NCBI GenBank assembly: GCA_946497585.1 | Contig: CAMMLF010000071.1 | Location: 1 to 7,982, forward strand | Direction: 5' to 3' | Origin: an uncultured Clostridium sp. | Lineage (GTDB): Bacteria > Bacillota > Clostridia > TANB77 > CAG-508 | DNA: 7,982 bases | Shown here: positions 1 through 4,762 of the stretch, one piece after another | Position numbering within the stretch: position 1 is the first letter of the stretch | Layout: every line of letters begins with the position of its first letter | Notes under the pieces: model-generated | What the model saw: only the letters and a program-made list of their open reading frames with translations | The model's database searches: none | What the model was told of the DNA's origin: nothing | Position numbers and translations under genes: made by a program

Positions 1-42
1 GCTAATCTAATCTATGTAGGACAGAAAATAGTTATTAAATAA
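1..42 (+). CDS. C-terminal end of a LysM-domain protein (partial; probable phage lysin)
   Basis: The first frame reads ANLIYVGQKIVIK and then a TAA stop. NLIYVGQK(I/L)VIK is the typical closing strand of a LysM peptidoglycan-binding repeat, so this is the end of a gene that begins outside the window. LysM repeats often close phage endolysins, which lie at the end of the late genes. A lysin here, next to the attachment region, fits the usual circular order of lysis genes, attP, integrase. Only 13 residues are visible, so the enzyme type (amidase, muramidase or a tail protein) cannot be told. A bacterial cell-wall protein is the alternative. Confidence 0.6.
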   Translation, partial: ANLIYVGQKIVIK

Positions 43-61
43 CAAGTTATATGTCTAATAA

Positions 62-90
62 ATAAAAACGGCTTAGAATTGATTTAAATG
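62..90 (+). repeat. Dispersed ~30-base repeat, copy A
   Basis: This copy matches positions 2556-2585 with two mismatches and one single-base gap. Shared blocks are ATAAAAAC, GCTTAGAATTG and ATTTAAA. Copy A lies in the 222-base non-coding stretch after the LysM gene; copy B lies inside the ImmA gene next to its frameshift. Apart from this repeat and the promoter at 196-224, I see nothing definite in 43-264. Confidence 0.5.
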
Positions 91-195
91 CGTCAATTTT
101 GCTTGAAGTAATACTTTTTTTAAAATTTACAGTAAAATATTGACTTTATCTCCTTTTGTGATAAAATAATGGCAGAAAATAAAATAATTACGATA

Positions 196-224
196 TTGAA
201 ATTTACATAAAATTGTGGTATAAT
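196..224 (+). promoter_or_regulatory. Promoter of the toxin-antitoxin-like pair
   Basis: A TTGAAA -35 box (196-201) and a perfect TATAAT -10 box (219-224) are separated by 17 bases. A TG extension (216-217) sits one base before the -10 box. The start of the first gene is 40 bases downstream, after an AAGGAGGT ribosome site (251-258). This is a strong sigma-A-type promoter, so the pair can be expressed on its own, independent of phage late genes. Confidence 0.75.
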
Positions 225-264
225 TATTTTATTACAGCATATAATAGAAAAAGGAGGTATAAAA

Positions 265-438
265 ATGGTTAGTGCAGATTATAGAAAAAAAGCATCAGAG
301 TTAGTAAAAAAAGCCCAAGAAAAGGGACTAGTAAAAAAATATTCTGACTTTTGTAAAACAAAAGAATCAAAAGATTATGCTTTATCAAAAGAAGAAGTCA
401 TTTATTATACTTCAAAGGCAGGAGGCAAGGAAGAATGA
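265..438 (+). CDS. Small partner protein of a PemK/MazF-like toxin (putative antitoxin)
   Basis: A 57-residue, lysine-rich protein that begins MVSADYRKKASELVKKAQEK. The start is fixed by a strong AAGGAGGT site six bases upstream and its own promoter. It has no recognisable ribbon-helix-helix or AbrB signature. The antitoxin role is inferred only from its size, its place as first gene, and its four-base ATGA overlap with the toxin-like gene, which implies translational coupling. Antitoxins of this class normally bind the toxin and hold it inactive in the cytoplasm. It could instead be an unrelated small phage protein. Confidence 0.55.
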   Translation: MVSADYRKKASELVKKAQEKGLVKKYSDFCKTKESKDYALSKEEVIYYTSKAGGKEE

Positions 439-782
439 AAAACTTTAATATAGGCGATATAGTATTTGTAGCAAAGTATCAATATAAAAGTGGAGAGCCA
501 GGAGAAAATCATTTTTTAGTAATAATAGATGATGGACAAGCAATAGATATAGATAGTTATTTTGGTTTTTTATTAACTTCAAATCAACAACAAATGAAAT
601 ATAGATACAATAAACCGTTGAATAAAAATGAGAAAAATCATTTAAAGAAAGATAGTGTTGTGAAGTGTGACGATTTTATTGAAATTTCTGAACGAGAAAT
701 AAAATTTAAAGTTGGAGAAGTAGAGCAAAATGATTTAGACAGATTTTTAAATACATATATGGAATATTTAGAGAATAACTAA
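435..782 (+). CDS. PemK/MazF-like toxin (putative endoribonuclease)
   Basis: A 115-residue protein. The N-terminus FNIGDIVFVAKYQYKSGEPG followed by ENHFLVIID resembles the SH3-like beta barrel of the PemK/MazF family, in which GD-I/V-V and the later (H/R)-x-x-(L/V)-V-I strands are the recurrent marks. The segment with LLTSN, PLNKNE and VKCDDF also matches my recollection of a Clostridia branch of that family. Family members cleave mRNA at short motifs. The gene overlaps its partner by ATGA and is followed by a good terminator, so the two form a closed cassette. Catalytic residues cannot be assigned by eye. Such modules at phage ends often serve plasmid-like maintenance or defence against other phages; that role here is inference. 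Confidence 0.6.
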   Translation: MKNFNIGDIVFVAKYQYKSGEPGENHFLVIIDDGQAIDIDSYFGFLLTSNQQQMKYRYNKPLNKNEKNHLKKDSVVKCDDFIEISEREIKFKVGEVEQNDLDRFLNTYMEYLENN

Positions 783-796
783 ATAAAACATTTGAT

Positions 797-821
797 AAAC
801 GTTGAGAAATCAACGTTTTTT
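797..821 (+). terminator. Rho-independent terminator of the toxin cassette
   Basis: A nine-base perfect stem (797-805 with 810-818) closed by a GAAA tetraloop runs into a T tract ending at 821. It lies 15 bases after the toxin stop codon and closes the cassette before the attachment region. Confidence 0.85.
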
Positions 822-853
822 CAAGGTTATGCTAAGAAATATCAATAAAGAAG

Positions 854-878
854 TAAGAGCTAGTTAGTCTAGCTCTTA
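854..878. repeat. Perfect 10-base inverted repeat between toxin terminator and attP
   Basis: TAAGAGCTAG (854-863) is the exact reverse complement of 869-878, with a five-base loop. There is no T tract on either strand, so it does not look like a standard terminator. It could be a protein-binding palindrome in the left attP arm or an RNA hairpin. Confidence 0.6.
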
Positions 879-961
879 TACTTGCAAAAAATATTATATA
901 TGTTATAATATTTAGCAGATAGATAGTAATGCAATATTTATATGTAATTTTAACACAAAAA

Positions 962-979
962 TTATCACTTTTTTATCAC
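962..979 (+). other. Left pair of putative integrase arm-binding sites
   Basis: Two TTATCAC direct repeats begin 11 bases apart (962 and 973), and each is followed by TTT. An identical pair with the same orientation and the same 11-base period lies on the other side of the tRNA fragment (1179-1196). Paired short direct repeats flanking a core are what the N-terminal domain of phage tyrosine integrases binds. That this integrase binds them is inference; single TTATCAC copies also occur elsewhere by chance. Confidence 0.5.
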
Positions 980-1085
980 TTTAGTATAGAATAATATAGA
1001 AATGAATAGAAATAAAAAATGCAAAAAACTTTGAAAAATCAATATTTCAGAAACGAATAAAATTGCATGGAATTGTTCAAATAGT

Positions 1086-1123
1086 CCATGAGGTCGCAGG
1101 TTCGATCCCTGTCGCCTCGACCA
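1086..1123 (+). other. attP core: 3' part of a tRNA gene, probably tRNA-Pro
   Basis: The sequence gives the 3' strand of an anticodon stem (CCATG), a five-base variable loop AGGTC, a T arm (stem GCAGG 1096-1100, loop TTCGATC, stem CCTGT 1108-1112), an acceptor strand CGCCTCG (1113-1119), discriminator A and CCA (1121-1123). G72 with A73 predicts a C1-G72 pair, the hallmark of bacterial tRNA-Pro, and the variable loop and T arm look like Bacillota tRNA-Pro. No D arm or 5' acceptor strand (CGAGGCG expected) exists in the preceding 100 bases, so this is not a working tRNA. It is the segment a phage carries to restore the host tRNA after integration. CATGG at 1066-1070 could pair with CCATG, but the gap is 15 bases, not seven. 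Confidence 0.75.
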
Positions 1124-1130
1124 AAGGTTT

Positions 1131-1174
1131 AGAGTACCAAGAGTTTCAGAAGAAATCTTGATACTCTATTTTTT
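1131..1174 (+). terminator. Terminator directly after the tRNA fragment
   Basis: A 12-base stem with one mismatch (1131-1142 with 1156-1167) and a 13-base loop is followed by six T residues (1169-1174). It starts seven bases after CCA. After integration, the restored host tRNA gene would be joined to this element-borne terminator, which would end its transcript before the antisense integrase gene. Confidence 0.75.
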
Positions 1175-1178
1175 ACTA

Positions 1179-1196
1179 TTATCACACTATTATCAC
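1179..1196 (+). other. Right pair of putative integrase arm-binding sites
   Basis: TTATCAC occurs at 1179 and 1190, with the same 11-base spacing and orientation as the pair at 962-979. The second copy runs over the stop codon of the integrase gene, an economical arrangement often seen in attP regions. Confidence 0.5.
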
Positions 1197-2388
1197 ATTA
1201 GTTTTCGATTTAATAAGTTCACAGCCTGTTTTCTTGTTTCTGGGAACACATGCACATATATTTGAGATGTAGTGTTTATATCAGCATGTCCTAGCAATTC
1301 TTGTACTGTTTTTATATCAGCACCCATCTGAAATAGAAGAGATGCATAGCTATGTCTTAAAGAATGCCATTTTTTATATTCAATATCATTTTCCTTTAAA
1401 AATTTTTTCCAACGTTTTAATAGATTAGAACTGTCTAGTGCAGTACATGTAGAAGAAGTAAATAGTAAAGCGTTTTCGTCAAAGATTTTGTTTTGCTCTA
1501 TCCATTTTTGTTCTTGAATAATTTTATATTTATTTATCACATCTATTATCACATTCGGTAATTCAATTGTTCTTATACTATTTAATGTTTTAGGAGTAAT
1601 TAACTTAGTCTCATATCCTACACATTCCTTATTTTTAAATTTTTTTATTTTTTGTAATTGCTTTTTTACTTTAATTTCATTATTAACATTGCCGTTTTGT
1701 AATCCTAATATCTCTGCTTGCCTTAATCCGCTGCCTAGCTCAAGCAATATCATATAATATAAGTAGTCATTAGTTCCCTCATCTATTTTAAGATGACAAA
1801 TTCGAACGATTTTATCAATACTTTCATTGTTAAATATTTCAATATCTTCATTTTCCTCTACCTCATCAAACATGTCATTGTTTAATTTGGGAATAGAGAC
1901 AAACTGACAAGGATTTTTAAGACAATAACCTTCTTGTAGTGCGTAATCAAAAGCGCCCTTTAAAACTTTATTTAAATTTCTTATTTGACTTTCAGTTTTT
2001 CCATTTTCAGATAAATCATTATAATATTTTTGAATATTTATAGTTTTACAAGAGAATACTTTTAAAAAACCTATTTTGCTATCTTTAATATAATTTCTAT
2101 ATATACCTTCATATTTAGTAAAAGAGCCGTGGCTTAAAATTATTATCTTTTAATTTTATTTCATACAACCAGGTCTCTGTTAGACTATTTATATCTATTT
2201 CCTTATAGTCAGAACTCATTCCGTTTATTTATGCTTTCCATATATTCATCAGCCTTAGCGTTTGCTTCGTTAATACCAGAGCCATAAAAAGTTTTACGAA
2301 GCGGAGTGCCATCGGATTTCTTACCAATAGTTCTTGTTACTCTATAATATTCTTTTCCGTTTACTGTAAAATTAGTCTTTCTCGCCAT
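1193..2388 (-). CDS. int: Tyrosine-recombinase integrase, interrupted by two +1 frameshifts at CGG
   Basis: Phage site-specific recombinase that would join attP to the host tRNA site. The start ATG (2388) has GGAG six bases upstream. The first frame begins MARKTNFTVNGKEYYRVTRT, an arm-binding domain, and stops after 59 codons. A +1 shift at the CGG codon 56 (2223-2221) enters a second frame (MSSDYKEIDINSLTETWLYE), and another at CGG codon 87 (2129-2127) enters the third frame, which stays open to the TGA at 1193. Joined, the product is about 397 residues, the usual integrase length. The catalytic set is complete: Arg222 (GLRQAE), Lys266 (TPK), His341-x-x-Arg344 (HSLRH), His367 (LLGHADI) and Tyr377. 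The core-binding domain spans about 65-165. Without shifting, only the arm-binding domain is made, or an inactive internal fragment. It may be a pseudogene; I prefer recoding because of the CGG pattern. It is the last gene of the leftward lysogeny operon, 31 bases after the immA stop. Confidence 0.8.
2126..2129 (-). other. Frameshift site 2: in-phase CGG in integrase
   Basis: The incoming frame reads AAG CCA CGG CTC TTT TAC and then TAA. The frame that continues reads GGC TCT TTT ACT AAA, one base later. A TAA in the receiving frame upstream limits the shift to about ten codons, which include the only CGG. The joined protein reads FKP-G-SFTKYEG across the site if the C is skipped. Confidence 0.65.
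2220..2223 (-). other. Frameshift site 1: in-phase CGG in integrase
   Basis: The incoming frame reads AAT AAA CGG AAT GAG TTC and then TGA. The receiving frame reads GGA ATG AGT TCT GAC. A TAA in the receiving frame just upstream confines the shift to about six codons, which include CGG. The joined protein reads ESINK-G-MSSDY. The site lies at the border between the arm-binding and core-binding domains. Confidence 0.65.
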
Positions 2389-2419
2389 ACAAAGCTCCGT
2401 TTGATTAAATAATTATAAT

Positions 2420-2861
2420 TTAAAGCATTATTTCTAATGCTTCATCATTTGTTACTAACATTCCATTTTCCTTATAATAGTTATACGCAAATTTTATCAT
2501 ATTCGGCTCTACGTTTAATTCTTCTGCAATATCTGACAAATTACATATGCCGTTTATAAAAACAGCTTAGAATTGAATTTAAAGGTACACACGCAAGTGA
2601 TTTCCATTTTAGAGCCTTGTATTCTTGCTTGTCTATAAATTCTTTATCAGAATTAAGCGTATAATAAGCAGAATAGTAATAGTGACCAAGTTCTTCTGCT
2701 AATAAACATTTTTCTTCTGTATAAGTATGTATTTGCGAATAGTCCATAAAAATACAAGTATTATCATATTCAATTACTCTAGCTTTTGTTTTTCTCATTT
2801 TACAACTAACAATATCTATTTTTTCTTTTTTGGCTATTTGTTCTAAAGCTAATAATTCCAT
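2420..2861 (-). CDS. immA: ImmA/IrrE-type metallopeptidase, interrupted by one +1 frameshift at CGG
   Basis: The first frame (2861-2541, 106 residues) has the ImmA signature EKCLLAEELGHYYYS at about residues 49-63 and then ends in an uncharacteristic tail. In the +1 frame the normal family C-terminus continues: ICNLSDIAEELNV, then KFAYNYYKENG, to a TAA at 2420. The frames meet at CGG codon 104 (2552-2550), giving about 146 residues, close to family length. In ICEBs1 and related phages ImmA cleaves the small ImmR repressor to start excision; a short repressor is encoded two genes upstream here. The first His of the usual HExxH is Glu (EELGH), a variant I recall as common in phage members. The start ATG is one base after the SAP-gene stop, so translation is probably coupled. 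Part of the C-terminal helix region is lost if no shift occurs. Confidence 0.75.
2549..2552 (-). other. Frameshift site 3: in-phase CGG in immA
   Basis: The incoming frame reads TTT TAT AAA CGG CAT ATG and then TAA; the receiving frame reads GGC ATA TGT AAT. A TAA in the receiving frame upstream restricts the shift to about eight codons, which include CGG. The joined protein reads CFYK-G-ICNLSDIAEE. The AAA-CGG dicodon is the same as at site 1. Confidence 0.65.
2556..2585 (+). repeat. Dispersed ~30-base repeat, copy B (inside immA)
   Basis: Near-copy of positions 62-90 in the same orientation, differing by two substitutions and one extra A. It begins three bases from the CGG of the immA frameshift site, within coding sequence. 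Confidence 0.5.
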
Positions 2862-2862
2862 A

Positions 2863-3891
2863 TTATTTTTTAAAATTCTCCTTAAAAGTTTTAATAATAT
2901 TCTTAATAAAATTATTTGAATTATTTTTTACTTTTATACTTATTGTCTCAAAACCGTTACTAAAATCATTATTGTTAGTTGAATAATAAATATAGTTGGG
3001 ATTATTTTGAAATGGCTTGTTAATTTTGTAATTTTTAATATTAAAATCCTTACCATTTAATAGGTCTAATAGTATTGTTAAACATTCGTCATTAGAGAAA
3101 TATTTAAACGGTAAACTTGCAGTTATTTGCTCTTGAAAAATTATATTTCTCAAATCAGTTTCAGAAGCGTCAGACAAGCTAATAATATTTTTTAGTTTAT
3201 CTATAAAAGTACTATCAAAGGTAATATAAGACACATCATCTAAATATATTGTATCGCCAATTGTTCTAAAGTTAAATAACTTCAATTTATAATTAACTAT
3301 AAAATAAAATAAGGCTTCAGTATACTTATCAATTTTTAAATAAAATTGATAAAATTGCAAGCTTCTCAAATCTAAATCGCTATAATTCTTTGTTGATAAA
3401 TCATTATCTATGACAAACTTAAAAAGTTCGATTAGCTTAGAAACATTATCCTTATCAGAAAAATTTTGATAAATCGTTAAAATGTCTTCATCTTTAAAAT
3501 TGTAATTTTCTTTCTGATTTATTATAAACAAATAATAGTCCTGTATCATTTGTTTACCATTATTGGTTAAGCAAAATCTTTTAGTAGAAAATTTATCTTC
3601 TAAATATGATAAATCTATGTTTTCAAATATCCTAGCTATTAAATCGTTTTTGTTACCATTTACAGCTAGATTATTATTTTTTAACACTTCTTTTAATTGT
3701 GGAACTGTCAACTTAGAAATATTAGCTTCTATATTAATTCTAAATTCTAATAAGCCTGTATCTATAAGTTTTTTAGTTACTTTATCTGGATTAATTCCAT
3801 AAGTATATTTCCAATAATCTGGTAAATTATCGGAATGATCTAAACCATTTATATAATTTAAAAAACAAATTTCATTTGGGGTTATTTCCAT
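2863..3891 (-). CDS. SAP-domain protein of the lysogeny operon, function unknown
   Basis: A 342-residue protein. Residues of about 59-93 (SKLTVPQLKEVLKNNNLAVN, GNKNDLIARIFENID) form a SAP motif, two helices around a conserved glycine turn, which normally binds AT-rich DNA. The N-terminal 50 residues look like a small helical domain. The rest (about 105-342) is rich in Asn, Lys, Phe and Tyr, contains a long run of predicted helices, and is not recognised. The start ATG has GAGGAAT upstream and lies 12 bases after the repressor stop; the end is one base before immA. It is thus the middle gene of the repressor-immA unit, where it might help DNA binding by the repressor or recruit ImmA. That is inference from position. 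It has no in-phase CGG and is intact. Confidence 0.65.
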   Translation of the reverse strand: MEITPNEICFLNYINGLDHSDNLPDYWKYTYGINPDKVTKKLIDTGLLEFRINIEANISKLTVPQLKEVLKNNNLAVNGNKNDLIARIFENIDLSYLEDKFSTKRFCLTNNGKQMIQDYYLFIINQKENYNFKDEDILTIYQNFSDKDNVSKLIELFKFVIDNDLSTKNYSDLDLRSLQFYQFYLKIDKYTEALFYFIVNYKLKLFNFRTIGDTIYLDDVSYITFDSTFIDKLKNIISLSDASETDLRNIIFQEQITASLPFKYFSNDECLTILLDLLNGKDFNIKNYKINKPFQNNPNYIYYSTNNNDFSNGFETISIKVKNNSNNFIKNIIKTFKENFKK

Positions 3892-3903
3892 TTCTTTATT
3901 CCT

Positions 3904-4230
3904 CTACTTTTTTCCTTTCATTTTCTTTATATAATCAATTTGTCTTTGCAATTCCTTCAAATCTTCATCATCTAGCCCTTTCGTATCTAATCCACCAGAA
4001 TTTGCATGTTTTATATTTTTTAACTCCTCTGGATTTCTTATGTCTGATTTGCCCGCAATATATTCAATAGAACAATTAAATAATTTAGAAAGAATCAAGT
4101 ATCCATCTAAATCAAGTTCATTAGTTCCATTTTCATATAAACTTATTTGTTGCTGTGTTTTATTTAATTTTTTTCCTAATTCATTTTGAGAAATTTTTAA
4201 TTCTTCGCGAAGTTGCTTAATTCTATTCAT
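3904..4230 (-). CDS. Short CI/ImmR-like repressor, HTH XRE family
   Basis: A 108-residue protein. Residues 1-65 form an XRE-type helix-turn-helix: IKQLREELKISQNELGKKLN, then KTQQQISLYENGTNELDL, then LFNCSIEYIAGKSD. The tail from residue 66 on is charged and has no S24 autoprotease domain, so the repressor would not cleave itself; instead ImmA, encoded downstream in the same operon, is the likely inactivator. I chose the ATG at 4230 over an upstream in-frame one because the HTH starts there and AGAGGTG lies at normal spacing. It would bind the ACAAG-N5-CTTGT operators in the adjacent divergent region, shutting off the Cro-like gene and controlling its own promoter. Confidence 0.85.
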   Translation of the reverse strand: MNRIKQLREELKISQNELGKKLNKTQQQISLYENGTNELDLDGYLILSKLFNCSIEYIAGKSDIRNPEELKNIKHANSGGLDTKGLDDEDLKELQRQIDYIKKMKGKK

Positions 4231-4248
4231 ATCAACACCTCTAAGAAT

Positions 4249-4277
4249 ATTATACAAGTGAAATTTGTAAAAGTAAA
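4249..4277 (-). promoter_or_regulatory. Leftward promoter of the repressor operon
   Basis: On the minus strand TTTACT (4277-4272) and a perfect TATAAT (4254-4249) are 17 bases apart. The -10 box touches operator O1 (4253-4269), and O1 covers most of the spacer, so binding there should repress this operon (autoregulation or Cro action). Confidence 0.75.
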
Positions 4278-4362
4278 TAAAAAACAAGAAAAAATTGTAA
4301 AAAACTATTGACAACAAGTTTTGCTTGTGATAATATAACTGCAGTAACAAGAAAAACTTGTG
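4253..4362. promoter_or_regulatory. Four-site operator array O1-O4
   Basis: Four 17-base near-palindromes share ACAAG-N5-CTTGT: O1 4253-4269, O2 4283-4299, O3 4313-4329, O4 4346-4362. O3 and O4 are perfect in the five-base half sites; O1 and O2 carry one mismatch each. Centres are 30, 30 and 33 bases apart, about three helical turns, so bound dimers would lie on one face of the DNA. O1 overlaps the leftward promoter, O3 sits between the boxes of the rightward one, O2 lies between them and O4 is downstream of the rightward -10 box. Repressor and Cro-like protein are the expected ligands. Confidence 0.85.
4308..4336 (+). promoter_or_regulatory. Rightward early promoter
   Basis: A perfect TTGACA (4308-4313) with TAATAT (4331-4336) at 17 bases, or GATAAT (4329-4334) at 15. 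Operator O3 occupies the spacer, so repressor binding would block polymerase directly. The Cro-like gene starts about 44 bases downstream. Confidence 0.8.
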
Positions 4363-4379
4363 ACGGGGGAGGAGGAAAT

Positions 4380-4622
4380 ATGAGAACTAACAAATGTAAA
4401 GAATTAAGAGGAAACCGCACACAGACCGATATTGCAAGATTTTTAGGAGTAACACAACAACAGTATTCTAATATTGAAAATTCAAAAAATCCTCCTAAAA
4501 TAGAAACTTGTATTAAATTATCAAAAATATTTGATAAGCCAATTGACTACATTTTTCCAAATATTTTTTTATCAAACAATACAAGCAAAACTTGTGAAAC
4601 GAAAGCAAAAGAAGTAAGTTAG
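4380..4622 (+). CDS. Cro-like HTH regulator
   Basis: An 80-residue protein with an XRE helix-turn-helix: CKELRGNRTQTDIARFLGVT, QQQYSNIENSKNPP, and KLSKIFDKPIDYIFPNIF, followed by a short polar tail. I placed the start at 4380, after the very strong GGGGGAGGAGG site (4365-4374), not at the in-frame ATG at 4308 that lies inside the promoter. As first gene of the rightward unit, opposite the repressor and sharing its operators, it should act as the lytic switch protein. An extra operator (O5) is built into its 3' coding end. XRE proteins of this length could also act as activators. Confidence 0.8.
   Translation: MRTNKCKELRGNRTQTDIARFLGVTQQQYSNIENSKNPPKIETCIKLSKIFDKPIDYIFPNIFLSNNTSKTCETKAKEVS
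4580..4596. promoter_or_regulatory. Fifth operator O5 inside the Cro-like gene
   Basis: ACAAG-CAAAA-CTTGT is a perfect match to the half sites of O3 and O4 and shares their flanking G. It lies about 230 bases downstream of O4, in codons for TSKTCE. It could act as a roadblock or an auxiliary site for looping. Confidence 0.7.
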
Positions 4623-4633
4623 GAGGAAAAAAG

Positions 4634-4762
4634 ATGAAAATAGAAATTACTGTGGAAGAATTAAAAGAATTGTTAAAAGAAGCACCAGTTGTTATTACAA
4701 CTGATACTCCCAAAATTAGTTCTGAAATTATAAATCAATTGAGCCATATGAAAAACCAATGA
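4634..4762 (+). CDS. Small hypothetical protein downstream of the Cro-like gene
   Basis: A 42-residue protein that begins MKIEITVEELKELLKEAPVV, preceded by AGGAGG (4621-4626) seven bases before the ATG and 11 bases after the Cro-like stop. The first half is likely a helix and the rest is Thr/Ser-rich. It is probably co-transcribed with the Cro-like gene. Its last 35 bases overlap, tail to tail, the end of the leftward gene 4728-5126, so the two transcripts are antisense there. Function not recognised. Confidence 0.65.
   Translation: MKIEITVEELKELLKEAPVVITTDTPKISSEIINQLSHMKNQ

Noticed and set aside
1000..1123. A complete tRNA gene
   Set aside because: Only the 3' half from the anticodon stem can be built. 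No D arm or matching 5' acceptor strand lies upstream, and CATGG to CCATG leaves a 15-base loop.
1534..1552. Third TTATCAC pair as an arm-binding site
   Set aside because: The spacing is 12 bases, four codons, within VIIDVIN in the integrase. Repeated codons explain it better.
2126..2552. Reassignment of CGG to another amino acid as the full explanation
   Set aside because: A sense reassignment alone keeps the frame and leads to nearby stops at all three sites; a one-base shift is still needed.
2126..2552. Ordinary P-site slippage on a shared slippery heptamer
   Set aside because: AAA to AAC re-pairing is plausible at sites 1 and 3, but CCA to CAC at site 2 is poor. The common element is CGG, not a slippery run.
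3563..4070. Rightward open frames opposite the SAP and repressor genes
   Set aside because: They have no ribosome sites and hydrophobic low-complexity translations, as expected opposite real genes.
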